A DNA stretch of 64,000 nucleotides from Diplocarpon mali (taxonomy: Eukaryota > Ascomycota > Leotiomycetes > Helotiales > Drepanopezizaceae). The translations under genes were made by a program, and so were the position numbers. The stretch spans positions 310,001-374,000 of the forward strand of contig JAENRP010000001.1 of the NCBI GenBank assembly GCA_024741835.1, written 5' to 3'. The notes beneath the pieces were generated by a model that was not told where the DNA came from, searched no databases, and saw only the letters and a list, made by a program, of their open reading frames with translations. Each line of letters begins with the position of its first letter. The stretch's first letter is position 1. Positions 10,666-22,100 of the stretch are shown here, in pieces.

Positions 10666-13600
10666 TATCTGCATGTGGGACGGTGTTTGTGGCATTTGAC
10701 TGGCGTTGGTCTTCTCTCTGTGGCATGGCACTCACCGCCTACCAACCATTCTTCGACACTCGTCCCTTGGAGTCACGACGAGCTTGTCCCCGGATGCATC
10801 TTCGAAAGATGGATATCGGGTTTACTCTTACTTTTACTACTTGCTCTCCGGCGTATTGGCGCGCATCTGGCATCGGCATTGGCATACCTCTTGAGTTGGC
10901 CTCTCTCATCCCGGTACCAGCTTTTTTGGGCCCGGGGGGCGGGCGATGAGTGGACCGACGGAGGATTTGCTTACACTACCCGGTTCCCCTTGTTTTCTTG
11001 GATCAGGAATCCGGCAACCAACACTCCTTATGGCTGACGCCACACACACTGCACGAAATCAAAAAACACAACACAGACGAGAATGATCGCAAGCGAAGCA
11101 CCCTTCCCGATCACTGACACTCGCATACCACCCGAATTTTCTTGCTCACGTCGCGTCTGCGTATCTGGCTGCGACACTCTTTTATTGGCTCTCTCTCGAC
11201 TCGCATCACCTGAGTGTATCGAACATATCCGGCTCCTCGTCACTTCGTCTTCCTCTACCTTTTCTCGACGTGTTTCCGGACTTCTATGAATCTTGATGGC
11301 CGGCTGGCGTCGGCTTCCTACCCTTCCCACGCCGGTACCATACCATACCAAACCTCAATCTTAATACCCTGGATTACAAACTTCACATCGTTCTTGGAAC
11401 CTCTGGCTGCATACATCTCTCACGTGTATTGTTTTGGCTTTTCTCGCTTGCTTTCCGCTAGGGTCTGGATGGAAGAATGTGTACTTACGTGGTCTGTGAT
11501 GGGTGGGTGAGAAAGGGGAGATGAAAATTTGACACGGATGCTGCTGCCACTATCCTGTTGTCGTGTCTGATTATTGGCCTGGTGGGAAATACCCGGTCTG
11601 GCATGGGGGGAATTGGGTGGAAGGTACCAACTGCCGAGGCGGAATATGTCTCGCGCGCTGTCACGGGTTTCACGACACGTACAGATGGCTCTGGGGGAGC
11701 AGCCCGAACTGAGGTAAGCTGTTGACATAGAACGAGCGAGAACACAGACCATTTTAAAACATTCTTCTCAGCTTGTTGCGATGTGCGAATTTGTGATGCA
11801 GATGTGGAATGGTGACATTTGGNNNNNNNNNNNNNNNNNNNNNNNNNNNNNNNGGGCCGTGTGGAGAGGGTGTAGCAAGTAGACGGGTAAACGGGTAAAC
11901 GGGCAAGTGGGTAGATGAGGGGGAGGAGGGGGCGGAAGAGACGCTGTGCATGGGTAGATGGGTGTGTGTGTGCGTCCAGCATCCCTCCCGTCTGCTCGAG
12001 CGAGTCTATAGATCTAGTCACCAGTTGTCTCGCGATCTGATTTGATCCGATCTCTTCCCCTCTCCTCCCCTCTCCTCCCTGCGAAGCTATGCGGCGAAGG
12101 GAGAGAGAGCGTGTTGAGCAGGGCCTGCTCCTGGGGCAGCGTCGACCGCAGCCGTGGGCCGGTGGGCGTGCAGGAGAAGCGATATCTTTCTGTCGATGGA
12201 TAAAGGCTTGCGTTAGATTTGTTTTGGAAGACGCCCTACTGGCACTATCCCCTGGCTGAGATTGCAAAGATCGGAACAAGGTCGGTTGAGCGGGCCAGAG
12301 AAGCCAGCGACTTGTGGCCGCTGGTCGTGAGAGGCGCCGCCGGGGGGCTGACTGGTGCTAAGCTCTTGCTCTCTCTCAAGGCCCAGCGAGCTCACAAGCC
12401 GCAACTTGCAGCCTTGGGGCTGAGCGATGTCTAGCCATGTGCACCGCTTCATGATGGGAAAAGGAGAAGTACCTCGAACCGGATCTACTGCGGGCCCAAT
12501 TTCAGCGTATCCTCGTTGCTAGCCACGGGAGCAGGAGTGATCGCAGACCGTGGTCTATGCATCCTAGTCTGTGGTCACACCCCCGGGTCACCAAGGCAAT
12601 GCGCCATCGAGTTTCTCACTTCCCGACCTGACCCGGAGCTGTCTCTCCCCATGCGCCGGAGAGGCTATCCATCTCCGTTCTGGAACTCGTCCGGCGGAAT
12701 GTTGAGCTTGCTGTCACGTCCTAGATCTTTGACCGATATGCTCCATCTTCGTACAGGAGGCGGCGGGTCTCGGAGGCAGAGTCCCGAGCGCCGTTTGTTG
12801 ACTTTTACTAAGCGAGGACGCGTTCCTGGATGGGGGTGGTGGGGTCGAGGCGCACTCGAAGGTGCTTGGCTGATATCAGAAATGCTGTTCCGGCCTGAAT
12901 GTCGCAGGGGATTTTTTCGCCTTCGGGCTGTTGATCGTCAGGGATATTGGGTGTCTCTAGCGTGTGGTTATCCTACCCAAGTTGTCAAAGTAAGCTTGCA
13001 AGCTTTGTACTATATTGGGGCTGGCTCGTTCCCTATTGAACAGGCAGCTCGCTCCCAACTCAACTTGGAAGATTTAAAGGAGTACAGATCTGAACTTATT
13101 CGATAAGCGCTCTTCACTGGCTGCTTGAAAGATGTGCACGATAAGAGACCGCTGGGACCAAGTAAGGGTATACAGCCGAGCAATTCAGCTAGCTGTTGCG
13201 TGATGAGCAAAGACCCCCGCTTTTGATATCTAGGCACCCTTTCTTATTCGCTTGTTTGTATACTCCCAACTTCCGATGACTGGCTCTCACGTTGGATATG
13301 AAGACCACTCGGACGCGTGACTAGCCTGTCCAGAGAGATGTTCTCAATGAGTCTACTGCTACTTCTCCACAAATTTCACATGCGTAAGCTTCTGTGCAGG
13401 AGAAAGCTGCTGCTCTGGTCTTGAATCTTTTTTCAAGGCTGAGAGCTAGAGCAGGCGAGCGAATCGACGCAAAGCCTGGGCAGGTATGTCTCTGCACTAT
13501 CAAAGTCATGGTGAACAATGCAACTGCTGTAATCCATCCGTTGTGTTGGGACCAAGCAGCGGAGAAATAACCCGAACCACCAGGCTGGGTCGAACGAGCA

Positions 13601-14340
13601 ACGCTTCTGCTGACACGACTCTTCCACGCCCGTCGACCCAACTTGCACGCATGCCTGCTTGCACCCGTCCCCTCTCCTCGTACGGCGAGGCGCTGCGAGA
13701 GCTTCGAGATTCGTGTCGGAGGATCCGGAGAGGAGATCTTGTTCCGGAATCCAGACTATCTCAGTTGTGGCTTTTCCCCGTAGAACAGCGGTGGGATGTT
13801 CCCCCGCGAGAGCGTGGTGAGTGGCTACGATTCGCTAAATGAGCCATGGCCAATCAAGCTCCAACGCTGCTGGGATTCTGGTTTCAGCCATTCGAGACGA
13901 TCCCAGAGCGTGGGCCCCATCTTGGAGTTGGATCAACTCGCCCAACTCGGTCTTGGTAGCCCTCACTTTGGTTGTTATAACTCGCCACGTGACATCGAAA
14001 GGATAAATTTCGGGCGAATTCCCCAGCCGCTCGCTCTCTACGTCGAATCAGAGAGAAGAATGACGGGATCAGATCGATGAGCGCGGGGACAAGCTGTGGC
14101 TTCGAAATTCGAACCAGCTCAAGGTCCGTACGGAGGCCTTCCTCGCTTGCGTCATCACCTGACAGCTGGACGTGGCCCCCTAGCCTTGCTTGACGGTTCT
14201 GTGCTGGCCCGCACCCAAGTCACTCGTCGTTCGAGCGCTCCTCAACCTCAACACACCAATGTGGGCACTCCGGAACGATCAATCATTATCGACGGTCTCG
14301 AAAACGTCGGACGATCCATCCCGGACGTCGCTCGGGTCGC
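10666..14340. other. Intergenic DNA with assembly gap, no gene recognised
   Basis: A run of 31 N occupies 11823-11853, so any gene near it would be broken. Open frames at 12516-13106 and 13486-14080 have no domains, no conserved motif and no splice structure that extends them. A CACGTG hexamer lies at about 13985, upstream of the HET gene. Tandem GGGTAAAC-like units lie near 11884-11901. Confidence 0.55.
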
Positions 14341-16242
14341 ATGCGTCGTCCAGCAAAGAGGCAGAAGGGGGATGCCAGCTCCAACCCCCGCTTTTCTTAC
14401 GCCTCGCCGGACTACAAGCATGAGCCTCTGCCGACGACAACAAGCATCAGAATCCTGGAGTTATGCCCTGGTGAAGGACCCGACCTCGTCAGATGCTCCT
14501 TGCTGGTCTCCGAGCGGCAGAATGCGCCCTCGTACGAAGCCATCTCCTACGCGTGGGGTAGTAGCGCCCAGACTCGGGTCATTTGCTGCGAGAACCAGAA
14601 GCTCAGAGTCACTACCAACCTCCGAGACGCCCTGTGGAAGATTCGCGATCCGGGGAAACCGAGACTGTTATGGGCCGACGCCGTGTGTATCAACCAGAAT
14701 GACACCAAGGAGCGCGGAGACCAGGTGTGCCAGATGGCTGAGATTTACGCCAACGCCACCCGCGTCCTCGTCTGGCTCAGCCTGCCGAGTCCGAGAGTCG
14801 TCGACTTCGATTATCTGTTTGGCAGAGATCTCGCCGCGGCAATGGAATCTTCCAACGTCTCCACTGGCCAACGGCCCGGACTGTTGCAGAAGTTCGTGGG
14901 CATGGTCGATGCTGATACGAAGCTGGAAAATTTTGACTCAGTGATGAAGCTGGTGGCGCACAACCTATCGCAAGTTCTCGATTCGCCCTGGTTTACGAGG
15001 CTATGGGTGGTGCAAGAAGTAGGTATGGCCAAGTCGGTCCTGGCACTGATCGGCAATGCAACGCTCGACTTTGTAGACTTGGTTCGCATCATCCTCAAAC
15101 TGGAACGTAGAACCTTGCTGATGGATCAACTGGGGCTTTTGACTGCCGGAATCGCCAACGTCTTCACGACTTTCCCAGCCCGGTTCAAAGAGCTGCCAGG
15201 AGAGGTGGATTCTGACTATGATTTCTTGGAATTGTTGGAAGTGACCAGGGCACACAAGGCGTCGGATTCGCGAGATTATATATATGCACTGTTGGGACAT
15301 CCAAGTGCAAGAGTCCACGGAGAACCTCTTGCGGTGCCGGATTACAAGAAAACTCCCGAAGATTTGTTCTTCCAAGTGTCAGTGAGGATACTGGAGCAGA
15401 CTAACGATCTCCGACTTCTATCTGCAATCCAGGCCAGAGACGATGGCAAGTTGAACGAAACCAGGGCTTCATGGACTCCTTCGTGGACTCGAGAATCTGG
15501 TGTCTTGTCCATGGGCCTATATCGTGATCGGTACTACTCGGTCCTATACGATGCCTGCGCTGGCCGATCAGCGGACCTGCAAGTTGTCCGATCTCAGAAG
15601 GTACTTCGCGTGCAAGGCTTTGTCTTCGACCGTGTCGATGAATATACTCCAACCGAGACTACTAACGAGAAGACTGGCGACCGGCACCAGAAAGGAGTGG
15701 AAGATCTGATCATTTCACTCCTCGATTTTGAAACGCCCAAGACCTCTTCGTTTGGGAGCTCGACGCCCCTTCGACTCACCGATGTCGGCCAAACGATCAC
15801 CGCCGGATTTAGAAATCAAAATCTTGCCAAGTTCGATGCTGATTTCGCGGCCTTCAGAATACACATGATTGACCAGGCCGTCACTACGTCGGAGAGAGAG
15901 GCTCTCACCTCGATGTTAGCACCTAAGGGTCTGGAAGAACTTCAACAGCTCGCCACGAGCGGGGCTTTGGATGAGATCTACTGGGCTACCTCGAGGTTCT
16001 GTACGGGAAGAAAACTCTTCTCTACTCGTGACGGGAGGACAGGTCTTGGCCCGGAAGTATTGAGAAGGGGAGACTTGTGTTGCATCCTGTTTGGAGCCTG
16101 CGTCCCAATAATTCTGAGACGGGCAGAGGCTGGATACACGCTAGTCGGGGAGGCTTATGTGCATGGGGTAATGAAGGGTGAAGCGATGACGGACCTGAGC
16201 ACGGGTGGTAGGTACGAGGAGCAGACGTTTGCCATAATCTGA
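14341..16242 (+). CDS. HET-domain (heterokaryon incompatibility) protein
   Basis: Intronless 633-aa frame. The N-terminal HET domain is clear: YEAISYAWGS at residues 65-74, then LWADAVCINQ around residues 110-119 followed by the Q.R.G..V..M..IY.. pattern, which are conserved blocks of Pfam HET proteins. In characterised members (Podospora het-d/het-e, Neurospora het-6/tol) this domain triggers cell death when unlike individuals fuse; most family members have no assigned role. The C-terminal ~400 residues contain no NACHT, WD40 or ankyrin repeats that I can see, matching the common stand-alone class ending in a 'GD..C...G...P..LR' type region (around RRGDLCCILFGACVPIILRR). The ATG at 14341 gives a short basic leader before the domain. 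Family assignment is firm; a role in allorecognition is inference. Confidence 0.9.
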   Translation: MRRPAKRQKGDASSNPRFSYASPDYKHEPLPTTTSIRILELCPGEGPDLVRCSLLVSERQNAPSYEAISYAWGSSAQTRVICCENQKLRVTTNLRDALWKIRDPGKPRLLWADAVCINQNDTKERGDQVCQMAEIYANATRVLVWLSLPSPRVVDFDYLFGRDLAAAMESSNVSTGQRPGLLQKFVGMVDADTKLENFDSVMKLVAHNLSQVLDSPWFTRLWVVQEVGMAKSVLALIGNATLDFVDLVRIILKLERRTLLMDQLGLLTAGIANVFTTFPARFKELPGEVDSDYDFLELLEVTRAHKASDSRDYIYALLGHPSARVHGEPLAVPDYKKTPEDLFFQVSVRILEQTNDLRLLSAIQARDDGKLNETRASWTPSWTRESGVLSMGLYRDRYYSVLYDACAGRSADLQVVRSQKVLRVQGFVFDRVDEYTPTETTNEKTGDRHQKGVEDLIISLLDFETPKTSSFGSSTPLRLTDVGQTITAGFRNQNLAKFDADFAAFRIHMIDQAVTTSEREALTSMLAPKGLEELQQLATSGALDEIYWATSRFCTGRKLFSTRDGRTGLGPEVLRRGDLCCILFGACVPIILRRAEAGYTLVGEAYVHGVMKGEAMTDLSTGGRYEEQTFAII

Positions 16243-17743
16243 CCTTCAAGAGACCTCGGATTACATGGCATCGTGTTTTGGGGACTTCCAACCCGAGTAC
16301 GCAGCAAACTGTCCCCAAACCATTCCTGCTAGAATTCTCGCACTGGCTCTATGCAACAGAAGAGCCGTCCGGAAGTCTAAGCAAATTAATGGTCTCCGGC
16401 ATACTCTGAATGACGGGCACATACGTTCCCGGAAGCTCATGGCCAATTCTCTTGGAGTCTGAGTCGAAATGCATAGCTTGCACTCCAGCTCCAAAGCACC
16501 CTTGAAGTTATTTTCCGTGCAGTTGCCACCCACGTAGGTGTTTCCAGCGGCCTAGCCGAACTCCGCAAGGGCTCCCTGGTAGGATCCGAAGGAGGCTCTC
16601 TTGCACCTGTCTCCTCGGACGTAGTGAGCCGTCCGTAAGAGAACGGACGCCGATAGCTTCTGCCTTCTCACGCTGGCCTTCCGCCGGTCCATTCTCACGA
16701 ATGACGAGGAAATACCCCTCCCGGATAAATCCTGCCATAGTGCCGATGCAGCCCGGATTCACTCGACGACTCGCAAAGTATGTAGCTCTTTACTCCCAAG
16801 GGAAAGTATTGACCTGACCAAGGGAGGGTGGAAAAGCGCAACTCGTTGGAAGAAGAGGCGGATTCCTAAGAAATCCTTCCGATGCCATATGATTTCACGT
16901 TTGTAGAAATCGTCTCTGGGAATATTGGAAACGTAGAGCGTATTCTCGCTGGGGCTATGAGGCCGAGCAGACGCGGAGACTATGGTAGAGAACTTGAACT
17001 GCTTTCAATGCTGAGGCGAGGGAATTCTCTCGATCAAAGGGTATATCGTCGAACTTGAATATAATTACAGTCTTCTCTCATGATGAAGTTGTTGAACGCG
17101 ATTTGACATGTCTAGTGTATCTACAGATGTCATCTCTGAGCAGCTCCCAAGCGCTGACAATTAGTGATCGCGCCGGTTATACAGAATGGGCGTGCGTTTC
17201 TGCAGAGGCCGGAGTGAGGTTGAGGGACTGGCAGGGCGAAGTTGGACCGAGATCTTCCGTATCCCAGACAGATAGAGTTCCTTCATTTGAAAGCTTACTG
17301 CATCACGGTAGGAGGGAGAAAGAGGCAGCCTCGTGGCAGCAGGTGGAAGATCAAGAAGGGGGGTGAAACGACTCGTTTGCAGCCGACGTTAGCATACCTG
17401 GAGACGCGAGACGTGAGACGTGAGACTTCCGAGCATGTGAGCCAGGCACGCGTGCGGGCATGGGCCGATATTGGTCGGACTCTTGGTTTTCTCGAGCCTA
17501 TTCTCATCCACTATCCTACAACTTGTACACGATATTGCTCGACCCTGCTGCCTTCTAGCTACACTGCCTCCTGTTGCCTGTGCCCCACGCGAGCCGCCTA
17601 CTACTCTCGTCTTCTTGGCTTTGCTACCGAAGGCTCTACAGATAGGGCAAAGCCTACGGTGTTTCTCCCAAGGAAGCAACGGGGTGCATCTCAAGGCGTG
17701 GGTGCTGCGCATTACTGGCTGGAAACTTTACCGGAGCAGTCTT
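16243..17743. other. Intergenic DNA, no gene recognised
   Basis: Lies between the HET gene and the end of the minus-strand orphan gene. Short open frames on both strands have no recognisable features. A GACGTGA/GAGACGT direct repeat occurs at about 17402-17425. Confidence 0.5.
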
Positions 17744-18670
17744 TCAGTATAAAGCGCCGTCAAAGACCCAGCGCCGAGGGGCTATCTGTTTCTTGACCAT
17801 TCGTTCAGCTTGGGCGTGAGCTTGCTTAGAATGCTCGGACTGGTCCCGGTCCAGTTCCAACCTTCGAAACCCAAGAGCCGAGTCATCAAGGTTCGTCCTC
17901 TGGGCAACACTGCCATCTTGAGATCGGACTTTGCTGCTGAGAGCAAAATGAAAGTCCACCCAAGCCCGACTAATCCGATACGGGTCCCACCTCGACTGTC
18001 CTCTCATCGCGGGCATATAGCGGAAAGTGAGGCCAATGACAGTCAAAGGCTGGATGCCATTCTCGATCTCCCTCTTCGCATGATCGACGCAACCGGGCAA
18101 AGCCCACTTCTTCAACCCGAAAGCAACGAGGCTCAACGCGGGAGTGAGCAAATATGCCGTAGGATCCCCCATGTCGTCAATAATTCCGAACGCAGCGAGG
18201 AGCTTATTCTGAACTCTGCGGAGATGGTTGTTTGGCATAAAGTCCACCATGACCGCTGTACCATACGCGAATGGAGTCTGCAGGTGCAGCTGGAACACCT
18301 TTTCGTTGCCGGAACAGAGAGCCTCCATGGTGGAAGGTAACTCAAGACAGATCTGAGAGGCAGGGAGCGGCCGTAAGAGTGGAATGCGAACAGACATCCG
18401 CGTAGCGCTGTCGTATCCATCAATCAGTTCGGCTCGCATTTCATGTACACGTCTGCTGCTCTGTGCACCGAGGAGAAGGCTGATTTCGAAGGTGCCCTGC
18501 TGCTCTTGGATAGCACGTGACACTTCGGCATCATCAAAGATTCCCTGTTGACTGCGTATTGCAGCGATACTCTGGTCGAAGGCGAAACGCATGTAGCCAG
18601 CTTTTCTGGTTACGGGAATGCCGTTGTGGTAGTCGACATGACGCTTCAATATTCTGGGCCATGCTCTCAT
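17744..18670 (-). CDS. Hypothetical protein, 308 aa
   Basis: Single open frame; the ATG at 18670 is the first possible start because an in-frame TGA lies 15 nt upstream and the codon just before is GTG. I recognise no domain. The protein looks globular rather than low-complexity: balanced composition, a hydrophobic stretch around YLLTPALSLVAFGLKKWALPG, and a conserved-looking middle around LLRPLPASQICLELPSTMEAL. The last 60 residues are polar and basic. There is no signal peptide. It lies head to head with the 1240-aa orphan gene, 522 bp away. Composition and length favour a real gene over chance, but with no family support it could still be a decayed gene or need an upstream exon. Confidence 0.55.
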   Translation of the reverse strand: MRAWPRILKRHVDYHNGIPVTRKAGYMRFAFDQSIAAIRSQQGIFDDAEVSRAIQEQQGTFEISLLLGAQSSRRVHEMRAELIDGYDSATRMSVRIPLLRPLPASQICLELPSTMEALCSGNEKVFQLHLQTPFAYGTAVMVDFMPNNHLRRVQNKLLAAFGIIDDMGDPTAYLLTPALSLVAFGLKKWALPGCVDHAKREIENGIQPLTVIGLTFRYMPAMRGQSRWDPYRISRAWVDFHFALSSKVRSQDGSVAQRTNLDDSALGFRRLELDRDQSEHSKQAHAQAERMVKKQIAPRRWVFDGALY

Positions 18671-19192
18671 CACGGGGAGGCTTCAGGAGGCTTTTGCCCT
18701 TCCCCACGAGGGTTATTGTGCTTCTTGAGGAGATTGATACAGAGGCCTTTTACACCTGGAAAAAGGCATCAGCGTCTAGTCAATGATGTGCAGATACTAC
18801 CTACCGGTCGGTCCACAGCCGTCAGTATTACCAGGCTCTCAGAGGCCGTTGAGCTATTTCGGATCAATGCACCACAGAGAAACTATACACAAGCGAGCTA
18901 TCAAACTAGGCAAGTTTCATTCCATCGCTTGTAGAGTGTAGAAAGAGTATGAGATGCTTTGCAGGTGGAGGCTTAGAGAAGTTGAGGTTTCCATGCTCCC
19001 TGAGTATTGATATCGATATCGATAGCTGACTCAGCATACAAGATCCATATTAAAAGATCTCGCCTGCCGTCAAGTTTGAACCCAGTGATCGAACAACACA
19101 GGATGTAGGGTCCGGGGGACCTCAAGTGAGCAATTCAACCCATTACCTCTGATGTTACCTTGAGACAGCTAACCCGTCTACAGAACATATTG
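18671..19192. promoter_or_regulatory. Divergent intergenic region with a possible 5'-UTR intron
   Basis: Separates two divergent orphan genes. On the plus strand, GTGAGCAA at 19126 and TCTACAG ending at 19183, with a GCTAAC branch-like motif between, look like a 58-nt intron just before the ATG at 19193. The flanking upstream sequence has an in-frame TAA and no in-frame ATG, so the intron would be in the 5' untranslated region. A TATCGATATCGATA palindromic stretch lies near 19010-19023. Confidence 0.4.
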
Positions 19193-22100
19193 ATGAAGAA
19201 AGCCGCTTCCAAGCTCAAGCTGCTCGCAAAGCAGGCGGGGCTGGGAGCAAATGGTCCCCTGCCTCTGGCCTCCAGGAAAAAGAAGAGTATCGCGGCCAGG
19301 AGAGCAGACGCGACTCAGAAAGTCTTAGCCGACTATTTAAAGCTTAGGGAGAGTCGTCTCTGTACTGCTAGCAAAGGCAGTGTGTTAAGACGGAGGAAAG
19401 CACTCGTCACGAAATCGCAGCGCCAGGAGGGCGTGGAAGTGGATCCCAAAATTGCCAAAAGCTGCTGCGATATTGCAGTGAAAATCCATCCACAGGATGC
19501 GCATCTCCTCGGTCTTATGGTTGCAAAATCAAAACAGCCGACATTCTACGATGCGAAGGTTAAGATCACGCCCATCAACTACATCCACATCCTTAGCCAG
19601 CTGCCGGGGCTGATTGCGGAAAATTGCGGATTGCATCTGTCTCTACTAGCAGAGGATTACGCGCCGATACATCTCCAAATGAAACGGCCTCCGTCGAATC
19701 ACCCGGGAGCTTATAAGACCTGGACTGTCTACTTCTGGTTGAAATCACGTTTGCTTAAATCCGTGCGCAAGGAGCTGAAATATATGATCGAAGATTCCCT
19801 ACCGCAGTCAAAACCTACTCCGGAAGAGCAAAGAGAGGACAGCCGCTGGGCTCCGCACTTCCCTATCAGAAGTTGTCTCGCTCTAGATGAGGCGCGGGCG
19901 TTACACGCTGCAGCAAAGTTGGAGTGGAAGTCGATGGCGAAGAGTGTGAGTTTTAGAGTGATTGCATTGTGCCTGAGAACCAGGAGTGCTAGTGCTCCGC
20001 ACTTGGAGGAAGTGATCAAAGGGGCAGAGTGGAAGGAATGGCTCTTGGTTGGAGATGAGGAGGAGCCCAAACCAAGAGTAAAGCATGGAAAAAAGCAAGC
20101 GTCTCAGGAGCACGAGAAAACAGACAATGGCAGCTCCTCGCCCAAGCCGGTAGGAGAGTCGACGAGCCTGGATATCACGGCGACAGAAGATGGGTCTAGG
20201 AAGATTCTGTTAGATCCTAGTAAGGATGTGAAGTTTGATGGACCTGTTATCGACGACACCGCAGAGGAGATTCCGAGAACTCAAGCTCTACAGACAGCAA
20301 GCAGCTTAAACGACGATGCCCCGGTGCTCCCTCCTAAGCGTTACAAAACTCTTCCAAATGGCGCCAGGGCCAAAGAAAGCACACAAAAGAAAGCCCAGCT
20401 ATCACAATGCGGCACTGGTTGGGTGCAGCCGAGGCCACTGGAGAAAGAAGCTCAAACTCCGCTAAAACCCAAGAAACGGGATCTGCGTAAAGCTCCAACA
20501 GTGCTGGAAAAAGTATCATTTCCGGGGGGATCGGGTTGGGTGCGACCATCACCCACCCGCTCGATCATACTAGAACGGCCCGTACCTGAATCCGAGCTGC
20601 CAGAAAATGTTGAGAAGTTACCTCGAACTACTGTACTGGATAGTCCAGAGGCCAAGGTCCGATCGGGAAATATACCTCTAGATCAACAACGCTCGAGACC
20701 TACGTCCGGAGAATCAAAACGGCCTCAAGTGCCTCCACAACGGATCGTATTGGGCCGTCCACAGGTCGGAAGACAAGCAGCGGACAAGCAGCCTGAGCAG
20801 GTTCATCGGAGACCTGAACAGGAACATTTGATAACCACTCAGGTGCCTCCCCAACCGACCGATATCGAAAACCTCCAGGTCGGAAAGCAATTACAGTACA
20901 ATTCTTTGCGTTCCGCTCACGGGCACGATGTATCATCCAACGCCAGCAGAATAGGTGTGCTCCAACAGAACCCAGAATTAGGTCAGGGGGAATCAAGGTC
21001 AAAACAGAAAAAATCACCTCAAGTTTCTTCCCAGCCCAGTATTTCAAACCTTGCAAGGGATACTGTCACAAGGATCGCGGGCCAGCTAGAAGACAAGCCT
21101 CTTATTAAATCTCCCAAAGACCAAGCCACGAATGCAAGGGCACAGGTAAAGCTCACGCCCAGCAACCTCGCCAAAGGCAATCCGGCAGAAAGCCAAAATT
21201 TGAGCATGGGTGGGGCGCATCAGCGATTAGAGCAGCTGAAACAGACTCAAGTTTATGGCTCTCAGCTGAACCATCCGGGCATTGCAACGGTTGAGCGAGA
21301 GTCAGCGGACAAAAGTACAGAGAATGAACAGCCTCGTGGAGACCAAGCTACGAAAGCTGCAAGAGCTATGAGCGAAGCCATGAAAATGCTACAGCCTTAT
21401 GTCACTATGCAGGCTTCTATTGGCAAGTCATCCAGTGAAAGTAACGAGAACGCGACAGCAAAGTCACTACTTGGCTGGTCCAACGAGAAAAAAATCTTCA
21501 CCAACAACTCTGGTGTCAACAAACAAGGAGAAGCCTTGTCCGCCGAATCCATTCGATTGATGCTCGATCCTCCAAAACCAGCGCCAAGCCCCCGAAAGTC
21601 TCTACCGCTGATGGAATGGGACGCTGTACATAAGAAAGCAGTATTTGTCAAGCCAAACTTCGAGGGGTTGTCAGAAGAGGCGATTGCTGAATTCAAACTT
21701 GCTCAAGAAGCTATGAAAGCCGAGATAGAGAAGGAGGCGAATCCCGCCCCCACACAAACGCCTGAATTTTTCGGAAATACCTTGTATAAGATGATTGGCC
21801 GCCGGCAGCCGATGCTGCTGTACAATGGGGCTCGTAAGTATAAAGTTGTCCCCGAAAACGCCGAGCCAGGGCGCCACCATTGGCCACAGCCAGTTTCCCG
21901 TGCAGTATCATCGGGGCATGAACCGCAGCATCATGACCCGGAGAAAAGAGTTGTTCCAAAATACTATTCCAACAACGATGAACACGAGATCCAAGAGGCA
22001 TCAAGGCCGAAGGAAGAAAACCCATCTGAAGAAGCTAATATACGATATTTTTGGGCCGGAGGCTCCGACCCGGAGGAAGAAATTGCTCCGCGTTACAGTT

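Noticed and set aside
12516..13106. 196-codon plus-strand frame
   Set aside because: No domain, no supporting splice structure, and part is the dispersed palindromic motif at 12986-13009.
14096..14944. 282-codon frame overlapping the HET gene
   Set aside because: Shadow in another frame of the HET coding sequence.
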